Shown: positions 25,701-38,170 of the stretch, in pieces
How the letters are laid out: each line of letters starts with the position of its first letter
Position numbering within the stretch: the stretch's first letter is position 1
Assembly: GCF_001522545.3 (NCBI RefSeq)
Contig: NC_031769.1
Location: forward strand, 146,294,600-146,358,599
Direction: 5' to 3'
Source of the DNA: Parus major
Taxonomy: Eukaryota > Chordata > Aves > Passeriformes > Paridae
Length of the DNA: 64,000 bases
Notes under the pieces: generated by a model
Seen by the model: the letters and a program-made list of their open reading frames with translations, nothing else
What the model was told of the DNA's origin: nothing
Database searches by the model: none
Program-made: the position numbers and the translations under genes

Positions 25701-26426
25701 TGGTTAGCAGTGCCGTTTTCTAAAGCTCTTTGTAGCATCAGGCATGAATAAAACAGGGAAAACCATATGGACTTTAAGCTAGTAAAGAAGCCTTAACCAA
25801 ACTGATAAACTGGCTTCAATCTGAAGGGTTCACAGATTTCTTTAACTGATTATCACAGTAAGCTCTACCCAATATCCCACACACACTCAGCACCTACTAG
25901 CAGAGACAACATTTTACACTGCATTTGCAGAACAGTGTTTTGAATTGCCTAGAAAAGATGCAGATTCAAGCACAAGATGTCTGCACCACTCTCAGTGGGA
26001 TGTTCTCTTGAAGACATTGGTACAAGCCATTGATAAAGTCAGAGGACACCTCTGTGTCCCCATTTATGATGCTGCACTGGCTGAACAAGCTCCTGTAGTG
26101 TCAAGATATGGAACAATTCTGTATTTCTAGAATTTAAATGTAAAACATCTTTTTTTATCTACATAAAAATAGGGAAAAAGAGGGTAATATGCAGTTTCTG
26201 TCTGGTAATAAGATCCTTTTTAACCAAAACTAATGTATTCCTAGTTGAGAAGCAATCACAAATTTTTTCCTGCTTCCAGTTTTATTTCAAGTTCCTCTCA
26301 TTTCTCATTACCCAATCTTTGAAAATATTACACTTATTGTTGTTGATACCTCTCTAGATGTTTTCTGTCAATTTCTGGTGAATTACCAACACAATGAACA
26401 ATTTCTCTGTACCATTTATATTACAG
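22736..26426. other. Unassigned non-coding DNA
   Basis: No gene or repeat family was recognised with confidence. Two segments with splice-like boundaries (23588-23757 and 25369-25483, +) are noted separately. An A-run (about 25550-25561) and many short frames without motifs are the only other features seen. Confidence 0.35.
23588..23757 (+). other. Candidate exon, 170 bp (unconfirmed)
   Basis: The segment follows a pyrimidine-rich acceptor ('acatttttttctgtag') and ends at AAG|GTAAAC, a good donor. The frame is open across all 170 bp (with MNITEFNVALKPVISTFDIL in the middle), and the next in-frame stop lies just after the donor. No protein family was recognised. Chance is a realistic explanation. 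Confidence 0.15.
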
Positions 26427-26530
26427 ATCACAGAATGGTTTGGTTTGGAAGGAACCTCACAGATCATCCCATTCCAACCATCCTTCCATGGGCAGGGACA
26501 CTTTCCACTAGACCAGCATGGTCAGAGACT
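26427..26530 (-). mobile_element. CR1 LINE 3' end, short
   Basis: The plus strand reads 'atcacagaatggtttggttt', 'ggaaggaacctcacagatca', 'tccatgggcagggacacttt' and 'ccactagaccagcatggtca'. This is the antisense of the last about 100 bp of CR1, so the element lies on the minus strand. It is well conserved over this length and then breaks off abruptly. Confidence 0.92.
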
Positions 26531-28828
26531 CTTTATTACAATCACCATTATATTTTAAAGGAAGCGTAGAATCCACACACTGCATAACTTCACGGTGTAT
26601 AAAATATTGAGGTTTTTTTCTGGCTGCTTCTTATATGCTGCAAAAGGTTGATTTGCCTCTGCTGTGTCATTCTCATTAATTTGCCTTCCAGGTTTTCCAA
26701 TTTATTAACAAAAAGTCTGAACCACCTGAATGTGAATAGTCAGCATCCCTACAAGAGATTTTGTAGGGATCCTCCAAGTCTCCATTCCTAAGCCACAGGA
26801 TTTCACAGAATTTTTTCCAGAGATAATGAAAGTTACAAAATGAATTTTAATGTACTATCTTGGGATAAGTGGGAAACATTCTGGCACCCCCTAAAAATAC
26901 ATTTTTGAATCAAGAATGGTAATGTCCTGGTAACAGCAGCTCTAAAACATTTTCCCACATGAATCTCCAAAATTACTAATCTACTTGCATCCATATGTTT
27001 ATCTCTCTGTAATGCCTATGTTGCATCCTTTGTTATGTTTATATTCCTTGCAGACATTGATGGAGACCATAACCATTTCAGTTATAAAGTAAGGAGTTAT
27101 TTTCCATTAAGAGTTTTAAAGTTGAAAAAGTTGTTGAGAGCCTTGGATCCTCTTCTGGCCCCAGCAGCTCTTGTGTTTCTACTTTTTGCTTCAAATGTGT
27201 AGCCTAACATTGAACCCTAAGCTGATCAGAGATGTAAATCAACATATTCTCCTGAAATTCTCTTAAATTCACACAAGTCTTCATTCGAAATTGGAGAAAA
27301 ATATCCTAGCACTGATTGCAAGCAACTTCATGATGTGGTCAATTGGCCCAATAGTGCACCTCAAGGCATTCTATCAAGAGAACATTTCTTCCATAATTTT
27401 ATTTCTGTGACTACCAAGGCTGCTCCAAGCTGTTCTGAGTGATTATCTAGCACTCATTTTCACTTTCTTAATAATAAGTTGACAGCATGCAGCAGAAAAT
27501 TGATTCACACAGCCACAAAACTGATAAATTTTGAACTGGAAGGAGATCGCTGTTGCCACGCAAGTCAGCAGGAATCCTGAGCTTGCTTGCTTTCCTCCTC
27601 CTCTCTTTTCAACAAGCTCAGGCAGAAGGGAATTTGTCAAGAAAACTTTGGGAGGGATAAGAACAATTAGCAGGGGCAAAAAATCCTTTCACAGAACAAA
27701 TCAAAGAACAACTGTGTATGTATATATGTATGCAGGGAAGAAAAAGGCTGCTAAAAGCTTTATCATCCTCTCTTAAGGACCACAGCTGTAGTGTGTCCAT
27801 TCCAGAAGGGAAAAGGACACTGGTGACAAGGTCTCAGCAGTGGCAGGAGTGGAAATAAAGAAGAACAGCTGTCAGGCACCTCCAAACCTCCCTCAGGTGC
27901 TTCCCCACATATTATCAGTCTCAGGAAAGGAAGTTCAGGAGTCCTGTCAGCTTCACATAAATGTGCTTTTCCCCATAGATTCCAGATCTAAGACAATGAA
28001 AGAAAAGTAAGGAGACCTCAACCAAAATGTGCTTATATGTAAAATAATAAAAATTAACATGGAGCCATGGTCGGTCCCACATCTGTATTTTGAGCCAGGC
28101 CATTAACTGGGGCCTATGAAAAGCTTCAACGTCCATCAAGATTCAGAGCAATACAAGAAATCTTAATTTTCCTGACTCCTGAGAGACTTAACTTTGTCAT
28201 TCAGTCTTACCTTTCCTGGCCTAACCCTCTTTCAAGGGCATTTTCAGAAATCACAGAGCCACACACTGGCTCCAGCAGCAAACTGGCTTTGGGGTATCTC
28301 ATAACCAACATGTTTTGATGATGAATCAAAGAAAAGCCAACTGAGAACCTCACTGCTGAGATTTATAGCCACACAAATCACAGCCTCACCTTGAAACTTT
28401 TTTGAATAAAGAAACTGAAATTTTCCTTTCAGCTGCAGAAGCTGATATGGTCACATTACAGCTGAGAATCCTGTGCCCCACTTTAGAGAATAAAGGCTGT
28501 TTTTAACCAAAATGCAGCTTTAGACTACTGTGGTAATTTTAAAGACTAAGAAAAACTACCAAAGGGAATTCCCAAGCAGTAATGCAATTTAGTAGGCTAA
28601 TACTCACTTGTACTTTGAAAGAAAGCCATTAAATTATGTCAGCATAAAATATGCTGAAGAAATATTTGTAGTCTATGTACACAAACAACCGACACAAACA
28701 TATTTAAGGAAAGCTGCCACCTGAAGAGACGGTGCTAGGGTTTAATTTCAAACTAAATCAATTTTAGGTACTTGATGTGTCCATACAAAGGCAGAGGTTT
28801 TTGGTAGTGAGAACAGAAGACAAAGTAT
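26531..28828. other. Unassigned non-coding DNA
   Basis: No gene, RNA or repeat family was recognised over about 2.3 kb. The open frames present are short and lack motifs. Confidence 0.4.
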
Positions 28829-29030
28829 TGGGAAGAACCTATTCACTGTGAGGTTGGTGAGGCCCTGGCACAGGCTGCCCAGAGAAGCTGTGGCTACCTC
28901 TGGATCCCTGGAAGTGTCCAAGGCCAGGCTGGATGGGGCTTGGAGCAACCTGGGATAGTGGAAGGTTGGGTGGGGGTGGTGGAACTGGATGATCTTTATG
29001 GTCCCGTCCAACCCAAATCATTCTGTGAAC
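28829..29030 (+). mobile_element. CR1 LINE 3' end, truncated, with altered UTR
   Basis: The sense strand shows the CR1 order: 'attcactgtgaggttggtga', 'ggcccaggct'-type sequence written here as 'ggccctggcacaggctgccc', 'agagaagctgtggctacctc', 'ggaagtgtccaaggccaggc', 'tggatggggcttggagcaac', 'ctgggatagtggaaggttgg' and 'gatgatctttatggtcccgt', ending 'cattctgtgaac'. In the 3' UTR the usual 'gtgtccctgcccatggcagg' segment is replaced by a shorter G-rich 'gttgggtgggggtggtgg', an internal change. The copy is otherwise well preserved but has no intact coding sequence. Confidence 0.92.
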
Positions 29031-30830
29031 CTCTTTTTGTAGTCACTCCCAAGTAGCTGATGTTCCTAAGGAGTCCATCCATATCTTCTAATACTTCCCT
29101 CACCTCTCAGACTTCAAGTGATCCTTAACTGCTTTCTAATTAAATCAGGATGTTATTTTTCCCCTCTGATTTAAATATTTGGTTAAATACTTCTAATTAA
29201 GACAGGATATTACTTATATGAGAAGTCTGATACTTCATTAATGATGCAAAGCAGAGAGCTGCAGTTCTTTCCTATGGAACAGTCTCAGATCACACGATTG
29301 TCAGAATTATAACATAAAACCTGAAAGCCTGAGATTTATTCCCTCCCTTGTTGACCTTAATAAATGAAGTCTAAGAATTTCAAAACTTGGTGTCTGGAGT
29401 GAGGGAGCCTTTCTTCTTCAGAATGCTTCCTCTACAGATTACTTTTTCAAGGAAAAGCTGAAACAATTTTTGAAACTGTGATGGGTGAATTTTCCAGAAA
29501 TCAAGCTGCACTGAAAACAGCGATGAAAATTGACATTTGACAACAGTATTACATTATTTAGTGCTGACATTAAACAAGTAATATCTTTTGCTGCCACAGC
29601 AAAGCTTTATATTGCATCTATCAAGCACTTTTCAGGTTTCCAATGCAGTCAAAATGCTAATCAAGTTAAATAGTTACTGGGCACATCCTGATTTAACGTT
29701 TGCTTTGATTTCAGTACTGGCAAACTTCATATTTCTTTATTAGGCTTGAAGTTCAAAATACTGCGTGGTGTCAGAGAGGAGGCCAACAGCCATAAGAACC
29801 CAGTTATCAGAAAAATGAAGTATCAGCAATCAAGGGTCTAAAAATCAGCCTATTTAGACCCAAGTTGAACAAAAGAAACAGATAAGAGGTAGAGAGATGA
29901 ATGTTAAGCCACACAGACTTCCCATCTGCAAGATTAAATAAAGATAATGAAGTAAGGATTCTTTTTCCTTCTGCACTAAGTCAGCCTCTAATCTCTGAAT
30001 ACTAGAATATTATCATTATTATGCTGCATTAATATGCAATACAATACTTTTACACAATTTTGAGCACTCTGCAGGAGTCTGGTGGTAAATATTTCATTTT
30101 ACAGAAGGCAACACTGTGAAAGGGATGGCAAGTAGCACGCTCTGGACCACACAATAAGACAGAAGCATCTATTAAGGTAATTGCTTCATCCTCAGGATAT
30201 TATAGGATGCTAATATTTCCAAATGAAAATTCAAAGTCTCAGCCCAAACACAGCATGAAAACACAGTGTACAGCCCTAGCTCCTGGACAAACATCACAAA
30301 CAGCATTTTGCTTAGATACATGGAGAAACCACAAAGAGTCTGGAGTGGCCAGCAGTGCCTGCCTAGTGAATCATCCCATTTCTGCAGGCTCTCAAGCTAC
30401 AACAGCAAGAGCCTGAACCACCTGTTTGCAGTATAATGAGCTATTAGCACCTTTGCTTCAGCAATTCACTGATAAGAGGTGTCCCAGCACAGCTCTTTGG
30501 GGCTGTAAATGAAATTCCTGCAGTTGACAGATGCTATCAGGACAGGGCTGTCTGCTCCCGCTGGCAAATATTTTGTTGCCCTGCTTATTAAACTCTATAA
30601 ACTCCACTGGGAAGAGTCAGGGCCATCTAAGCAATTCCTGTAAGGATCAAAATCTATTTTACAGCTGATTTATGTGTTCCCTGTTAAGAAGTAACACCGT
30701 GCTTTTAACTGCAGCTGCTTGCTTGTTGATCTCACCACACTCAAGGTGTGGGTGTAAGAGTCAGAGCCTTGGTGGGAGGAGGACATTGCACTTGGTCTGA
30801 GCATCCTTTTCGTTTTTTTCTTTAATCAGT
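29031..30830. other. Unassigned non-coding DNA
   Basis: No gene was recognised. An imperfect direct repeat of a TAATTA-containing word (29134-29155 and 29191-29212) is noted as a finding. The rest shows nothing recognisable. Confidence 0.4.
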
Positions 30831-31167
30831 AGAATCACAGAATCATTAAGGTTGCAAAAGACCTCCAAGATCATCGAGTTCAACTTTTGACCAAACACAA
30901 CCATGTCAACTAAACCACAGTACGGAGTGCCACGTCCAGCTGCTCCTTGAACAGCTCCAGGGACAGTGATGCCACCACCTCCCTGGGCAGAACCTTCCAT
31001 GCCTGACAAACCTTTCTGTGAACAAATTCTTCCCAATTTCCAATCTGAATCTCCCCTGGTGCAGCTTGAGGTCATTTCCTCTTGTCCTGTTGCTGGTTGC
31101 CTGGGAGAAGAGGCTGATCCCAACCTGGCTACAACCTCCTGCCAGGGAGTTGTCAATGAGATCTCCA
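30831..31167 (-). mobile_element. CR1 LINE 3' end with ORF2 C-terminus
   Basis: The plus strand begins 'agaatcacagaatcattaag' and runs as CR1 antisense for about 335 bp. The minus-strand translation, starting at the far end, reads [20 protein letters not shown] and then RTRGN. This is the familiar C-terminal part of CR1 ORF2, followed by degraded sequence and the 3' UTR. Stops and frameshifts interrupt it before the UTR. This is one of the two longest CR1 3' copies in the window and is 5'-truncated near 31165. Confidence 0.92.
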
Positions 31168-34112
31168 ATGTTCATATAAAGAAAAGAGTCAAATACTGAA
31201 CACAAGAACACAAGTGCGTCTAAACATTTGACATATTCTGACATAGAAAGTATTTGCCAGTAGTTTCTTCAGTAGTTTCTTCCAGTAAGAAAAGGCAGCC
31301 TTAAGGCAAAAACATGCTAATTAAGGTATTTAATGAAGATGAAGAAGGAGAAAGGTTACTACAGAGCACCTCTCATTGCCACAGGGCAATCCATTGTCCA
31401 GCCACAAGGAAGAAGGAAATAAAATCTCAGTATTGCCCAGAGGATGAAGATATGGCTCTGTTTGAGGGTGGGATAAAAGACAAGTCATATTTTGGGGAAA
31501 GGAGGAGAAGGGAGACAAAATCCATCCTGAAGCAGGAAAAGGAGATGCCACTTAAAACCTATTAGAAATAGTGAAAAACAGCAACTATAAAAATTTCTCT
31601 GACTTTTGGCAGGGAAGGGGAGCTTCCCAAGTGATCTTACAATAGTTGAGAAATACATGCCTACATTTGATAAGATAAAAAATTGGAGTCCAAGTGATTA
31701 AACTGATTTGCCTCAGGCCATTTGAAAGTTTCCCAACACATCTGGGTGTCCACACAGAGACCTCTACCAAAAGCCAACCTCTGCAAGGGGAACTTCTCTG
31801 GCTGTCAGACTTGCTGTGCAAGATCAATGTAGCAACACAAACTTTTTGTGATCCTGATCCAGATCATTGCACTACCCAACAGAACAACTCTCCCTGTGAA
31901 AGGACTGGCACCTTCACTTCTATATTTTGGAGTTGATCTGCACTCTGCTGATCATCTCACTTTTTCTTCAGCAGGAAAAAAGCAACGAAAAGAAAATGCA
32001 AAGAAATTGTAAGTTTTATGACAATATTTTTTTCTATTCCTTTCAATAAAATTATGATTTTGTCTAGGACCCAACTCCTAAATATTATACTCAAGATAAC
32101 CTCTAAATTTTTCCTGGAATATGTGAGATCATACATTAGTGATTATAAAATAAAACATACCAAATACAAGACCAAACACCAAAAAAATCCTCCTCTTTTA
32201 CCAGTTCCATTCTCATCTTTCATAGATATAAATAGAGATGGATGTTCTCTCAGATAAAAAACCAAATACAAACCAAAAACAAAGAATAAGGTATTTTTAT
32301 GATATATTTTAGAAATAATTGAAAATTACAAATCAGTGGTTCATTTTTTAATTGTATATCTTTTCCTGATATTTTGAGAATACATTAGCTCAGCAGTATC
32401 TGTAGTTTACAGTAGCAATTAGCATCCTGGGGAGTCAGCCGCAAATAACAAATTCATAAACAAAGTAGAATTAATCAAGGGAAAAATTAAAAATAAGGAG
32501 GAGCTTGCATAATCTTAGAATGACAGAACAGCTAAGAGAAGCCCTTGCTCCAGGCAAGGATTAGTCTGTCAAAATTATGGTCAAATATTTAAACACGCTT
32601 CTTTTTCCTTAATGGTTTCTAAAGTTAATGCAAGGTAATTATATAATTAAATAATAACTATATTATGGCCTGTATAACAATTAAATTCAAGCTATAATCA
32701 CCTTGCTAAACTTCAAGATGTCCTTGCAAGTTTTTTATTTCAGTAAGAGAAGGTACAGGGGAGATGCTCTTACGCATCAGTGCACAGGCAGACAAAATAA
32801 TGGACAACATGAATGAAATCCCAAAGCTAACCTGTTCTTAAATGTAAAGATGTGGAAGAAATGTCTCCTGCCATTACATGATTAGATTATCAAACCAACA
32901 GCAAATAGAAATCAGCCCATCCATTATTTTATATACACCAGATGGAAAGGGGTGCTGCATGGGAATAGCACAGAGCTGCAGTCTCACCTGAAACCTGCCC
33001 TTCATTAAAGGGAACACCAGGCTTTGGTTTAGCCAGGCTTTTCTCAGGGAGTGCCTCTCTCACTGTCATGTGCTGGATGTCGGGCTACAGCAACAGAAAC
33101 AAATCCCACATGCATTTCTTCAACTGGAGTGAGGAAAGAGGATGGACAGAGAGAAGGCAAAGAGGTCACTTGTCTCATTTACCTTTCCTTACAGTTAACT
33201 CACAACAGAAACTAGAGCCACAATTCTGAAATCTCAGTCATGCTGCTGCAGGAAGTGACCACACACTTCACAGTCTGCTAAAATTATCTGCCAAATCAGG
33301 CCAAGACCACTGGCCAGCCCCTTACCTGTCTCTGTTCTGGAATCTGAGACTGGGCTGCAATGCATTTCCACTGATTCTTCTATTTCAACTATTCATATTA
33401 TCAGGGCTATAACTTCACTGGCAATATGTTGGGTTATTTTTATTGTTCCCAATCCATGACAGTCTGGAAAAAGCACTCCTTAAGGAGAATATTTTTAACA
33501 GAGTTGAGCATGAAGCAGAGCAGAGGTGGGGCTACACCACTTCTGACCAGAGCACAATTCCCCCAAGAACACCAAGCTCAGAGATGTTTTACCAGCAGCA
33601 CACAACTTGTATTTTAGGGCGTTTTTGTGAAGCTTACCCATAGTTTGTGTAACAGTACTTTAATAAGCATATTTATAAGGAGAAAACCACTTGGAAGAAG
33701 AGTCCATGCAGTCTGCTGGAAGGCTTGTTGTGGTAAATCTAATTTACCTGGAACTGCTGAAGTACTGACAAAGAAAGAAACTTTTAAAAAAAGAAAGCAA
33801 ACCAAAGTCAGAAAGAATAAAGACAGAACAGAGATAGAATCATCTAACTTATCAAAAAAGGCAGGAAACATTGTCTTGGACACACTTTACTTGAGTACCT
33901 TGCAAACTTACAAGAAAACTCCCAAATGCAAAGTTACATCCTTAAACCACAACAAGATGAGGCTGTTACTGAAGTGCTATGATTTGTTTTGCATCTCTAT
34001 TTAAAATAGTTTCCCTTTAGAACATCCCATTGAAAGGCAGAGGAGGGCTCTGAAGTGCTATTTTCCTTTCATTTGTGAGAAAAAGCCTTTGTACTTAATA
34101 TTGTTTGAGACC
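31168..34112. other. Unassigned AT-rich DNA
   Basis: No gene was recognised. A perfect 12-bp duplication ('agtagtttcttc' at 31259-31270 and 31271-31282) is present. Segment 32590-32700 is rich in AATTA-type words. The 125-codon frame at 33627-34004 (+) is basic in the middle but matches nothing I recognise. Confidence 0.4.
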
Positions 34113-34165
34113 CACAGTATTTTAGGATTGCAAAGCCCGCTTAGATGGCCCATCTAGTACATGAA
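34113..34165 (-). mobile_element. Possible very old CR1 3' remnant
   Basis: The plus strand 'tattttaggattgcaaagcc' followed by 'ttagatggcccatctagtac' resembles a degraded antisense CR1 end ('ttgggttggaagggacctt' then 'agatcatctagtcc'). Similarity is limited to about 50 bp and may be coincidental. Confidence 0.3.
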
Positions 34166-36476
34166 AGCCCTGAGAATAATTCCACAACAGCAGAATTAAT
34201 ACAGTCTTAAAAGAGAAAAATCAATGCAGCATTTGTACTTCTTTTTTTAAATTTTTTTATTTTCCCCCATGAGCACCAAAACATTCACTAATTAGAGTTC
34301 GTAACACCGCTCCTGGCTGGGTAACAATTATCACTTCCATTTTACAGGTTGCTAATGAAGGAGTTTTGCTCAATTAGAAGTGAAAGGATCAATATCAGGC
34401 CACACCACATCACAAAAGGACAGAGGCCACTGCAACCTGAAGTGCCTCAATCCACTGGGTGACAAGATAAGGTGCAATTAGTTATGCTTTTTCTCTGATC
34501 AAAGAGAGAAATTTCTAATGGACTGCCCTGCTCTGGCACAATGTGCCACAATCTTGCCTCTTTGTAACAGCAAAATTACAGTGAAAAGAAACAATTTTCT
34601 ACAAAGCAAGTCCTAAACACAACAGTGCAGAAGCTATTTTGGCAGCTAATGCACAGTGTTTCGTGCTGCCTTTATTCTTAAGGCAAAGGGTACACATTTC
34701 ATCAGCTGCAAGCTGAGAAGTGGATCTGTACACAAAATGAAGATATCCCATGCCTTAACAGAAAGGAAAGCAGATGACTCACTTTAAATTATAATCAATG
34801 GGAACAATAATCCTACAGCTAAGTCTTGATATTTCTCAAGTACTTTCATAAATTTTCAGAAGGGGCATTTCTACCACTTAAACTAATACAAAGCAAGGGA
34901 TCAATATTACAAGAGTTTCTGTGTTGCACCAGAGAGATTTGAAAAAATTCAACTTGCTTCTGTGCTTCAGCTCTTCCTGTCTAAATTCTCTCTGTTCTCA
35001 CTGTCCTTCAGCAACACACCGTAATTAAATGAACAAGCTCAAATTTTTCTAAATATTTGCACCATTTTATGCAAGGAATGTATCTCAAAAGTATTTCAAG
35101 GATATTTATGAGCTCAAACAGAACTGATGAAGGGCTATAAATCCCTGCTAGCCATGAGGAGCTATTTTAATTTCCCAGAGCCTTGCACTGACTGGGCCTG
35201 GCTTGCCAGGGAAACTCAGTACTGGGCAGGTGTTTCAATTCTTGGCTACAAAAATACTTCATCTTCCTTCTCCTCCCATTTCTGTCGGTCTATGGCCTTC
35301 ACTATAAATCTCTGCAAGGTCTTCAGAAAGCAAAGCTGGTCTGAGAGTCCAACTGAAAGCCTGAAACCCTGTGGAATATCCTGTCCCTGGAAGCAGAGTA
35401 AAACCCCCTGTACATTGTTACAACCACCACAGACTGCTCCACTCGGTGTGTCTCGCTCAGCACTTGGGACAAGACCCAAAAAGGCAGCTGGGCTGTGCTG
35501 GCTGTAGCAGAGAGGTTGTCAGTGCTGTCAGCTCTGGAGTCCGTGTTTCAGTCCATCATCTTCTGGCCAAGACTGAGACACTCTCATAAACAAGAAGACA
35601 GATTATAAATTGACTTGATGTATTGTAATGATGGAAGTGACATACATGGAAACATTTTTTCTCTTTTGGCTGTGCCTCATAATCCCTCTCTGCCTTTCCC
35701 CCATGACTTGATTTTTTCTATTTATTCTCTTCCATATGTTTCTGTATAACGGAGAAATCACAAATAAACTACAAAGTATGAAAAGGAGAAGAGACATTTC
35801 TCTATAATTATAAATCTTGTTGTGTGATGCTTTGTTTCTGTTGAGCATTTGGGGAAACAGATTTTAAGAACAAGTTCCATTAACAATAATGGGACAAGTT
35901 TCCAAAGTAATACAAGCTGATGCACTTCAGAGGAGCAAAGGCTTCCATTACAGGCTTCAGGCAGGTTTTCCCTTTGCTCTGCAATAACTAAACCACTAAA
36001 TCTAAGGAGTAAAATCTGCAGTCTTTGCCTACTTCCACAGTGACAAATGCTACAGAGTAAAACTCTGCCCAGGCACACCAATGACATAGTGTTGCAGTGA
36101 AAGAATAAACTGTACCACTTCCAAAGCAGTGTCAAATTCTTAATCCCTAACACTGCTGGTTCACTACCTCTATATGGTGTCCACTAAAGTGCTCAAAATA
36201 GGCAAAACTACCCCAGAGAAGTTAATTAATGTCCAAAAGCATATTTAATTTGGTATAAGCAGCATGGCAGAAGAGCATGTGAATTATCAGCACATCCAGC
36301 TTAGTTATTTCCATGAAACAACAGATATACAGTAATGGGTTGTAGCTTGATTCTCACTAAGGAATTATTTTGGACCCCATGAAGGAATAGGTGTGCACTT
36401 GTGCTCATGGGGAGACCTGAAGCCAGTGGAAAAGATAACCCTGAGGTGTGAATGTGAAAAGACAAACCAGTCACTG
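34166..36476. other. Unassigned non-coding DNA
   Basis: No gene or repeat was recognised. Open frames at 35127-35507 (+, 126 codons) and 35758-36153 (-, 131 codons) have no recognisable domain. The minus-strand one is Cys- and Leu-rich, which is typical of chance frames. Confidence 0.4.
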
Positions 36477-36515
36477 TGGTCCCTTCACACCTCACCCATT
36501 CTGTGATTCTGTGAT
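36477..36515 (+). mobile_element. CR1 3' terminus remnant
   Basis: 'gtggtcccttcacacctcac' followed by 'ccattctgtgattctgtgat' ends in two copies of the ATTCTGTG octamer that closes CR1 elements. Upstream sequence does not follow the CR1 pattern convincingly, so this is either an extremely 5'-truncated insertion or a copy whose body has decayed. Confidence 0.5.
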
Positions 36516-36523
36516 TATGTATT

Positions 36524-36538
36524 CCCCCCCCCTCCCCC
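36524..36538. repeat. C-rich homopolymer run
   Basis: Nine C, one T and five C in a row, immediately after the CR1-like octamer end. Assembly or sequencing length error is common at such runs. Confidence 0.9.
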
Positions 36539-38102
36539 AATTAGCCTGGTGATCATTTTCATATAAGAATTGGCAACCAGATAATATCCAAATAACCAAA
36601 AATATCTACTTTTAATATGCAGAATGCTAGAAAACACTTGTGCTAAGACGCTTTGCTAGACATACTTCTAGTTATGCATGCAAATCCCCTGAATTTCACA
36701 GAAGCTGGTGTACCATACCTCTGCTTTACCAACATACATCTCCAATGCTCTTTTTCCCCTTAGCTCTTGAGTTAATGTAACATATGAAATTGGAAGGTGC
36801 TGGGTTTTTTTAGGAAGTTAGAACTCCTTCACGGAGCTCAAAGATGCTCTGGTGACATTGGATGGGACAGCTGGAAGCCAGCAACAAGCGTTGCTGCATC
36901 TCTCTCTTAGCAGGCACAGAGAAGTTTTCAAGTACATACTGAGGATGAAGCAGATGCTGCTGTTGAAAAGCAAGTGCTTTGCTTAAGTTTGCTCGGTAAA
37001 TTTCAGAAATGTTATCATTAAAAATTAAAATTAACTTTCAGTGCTTGGGTTCTATATTCCGTTTCAAGTGGTTTTAGATGCAGTGGTCTGTTTTTCATAA
37101 AAAATTCTAATTTTTTTGCTTAAGGATGTTTCTGTATGATTGCCAAGTCTCCCTTTAAACTAATCTCCCCTCCCTTCCCATCCACTGTTGCATTTCTCAT
37201 TACTGCACTTATTAATTTTTAAAGGCTGTCCTTCCTCACAAGAGCTAAATAAGAAAAAATTGAAAGGTGGAACCATGACAGATAATATAAATCTGGAAAA
37301 CAATTTCCTTCTCCATTCACAGCTGCCAAAACTCAAAATACCCCCTCTTTATGACTTCATGCACTGCTGGTGACTTACAAGTGAAGTAAGAATTCATTCC
37401 CTTGCTTTTCAACAAATATGAGGAACAGCAAATTGCCATGGATGCTTCTTTTCAGTAGCAGTCATCTTGTCTGGCCAAATACACTTTTTGCTCCTTCTGT
37501 CGAGACAGAGAGATCTCCTGTCTGGAGCCTTTCCTACAGAGTGAAGCAATGCAAATCCAGACAAATCTCGTAACTTCCAAGCATTTTGTCAATTCTGAGC
37601 ATCAAACCCAAAAGGTTTCCTGCTGAAAATATCACCTGCACTGAGCTAAGGACAGTTATTTTCCAAGTTCTGCCCCAGTTCTTTTCCACAACAAAACTGT
37701 TGCCATTTATTGTTATTGCTTTTAGCAAAAGCAATTCCTGGACCAAACCCCTCTCGGTGCTCCCCTAAGGTGGTACTTTAATACAGACAAAAGAGGCTGA
37801 ACAGTCTCAACAGAAATTAAGAGATTGGGTTGCTTTTATACAAACTACTGTCTTTGAGATCATGTGGTGGCCTACATTTCATATGGTGCCATTTTTTGAT
37901 ACAAAGAAGTCACTAAACTGCTGAATTTCTACCCAGAAGTCGTTTGTTTTGCTTTGTTGGGGTTTTTTTTCACATGCAGTCACTTTTGAAGTAATAGTTA
38001 AAAACCCTATGTGTTTCCTCTTTAGAAAGACCCATGTGTTTTCTAGTTAGAAAACTTTCTTTAAAGGAACAACAAAGTCTAAAGCAAAAAAAAAAACTAT
38101 TA
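36539..38102. other. Unassigned non-coding DNA
   Basis: No gene or repeat family was recognised. An A-run lies at about 38085-38096, just before the CR1 copy at 38103. Confidence 0.4.
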
Positions 38103-38170
38103 CAGAATCAGAGAATCACAGAATGGGTAAGGTTGGAATGGACCACAGTGGGATCATCTGGTCCAGACTC
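38103..38170 (-). mobile_element. CR1 LINE 3' end, very short
   Basis: The plus strand 'cagaatcagagaatcacaga' followed by 'atgggtaaggttggaatgga' and 'gggatcatctggtccagact' is the antisense of the last about 65 bp of CR1, including two terminal octamer units. The element lies on the minus strand. The rest is missing, so it was strongly 5'-truncated at insertion or later deleted. Confidence 0.85.

Noticed and set aside
30761..31244. 135- and 112-codon minus-strand frames
   Set aside because: They are CR1 ORF2 C-terminus and 3' UTR read through, not a host gene.
33480..33740. Possible second LTR (TATA-like 'atttataa' with mixed composition)
   Set aside because: No polyadenylation signal, TG/CA ends or recognisable family blocks could be placed.
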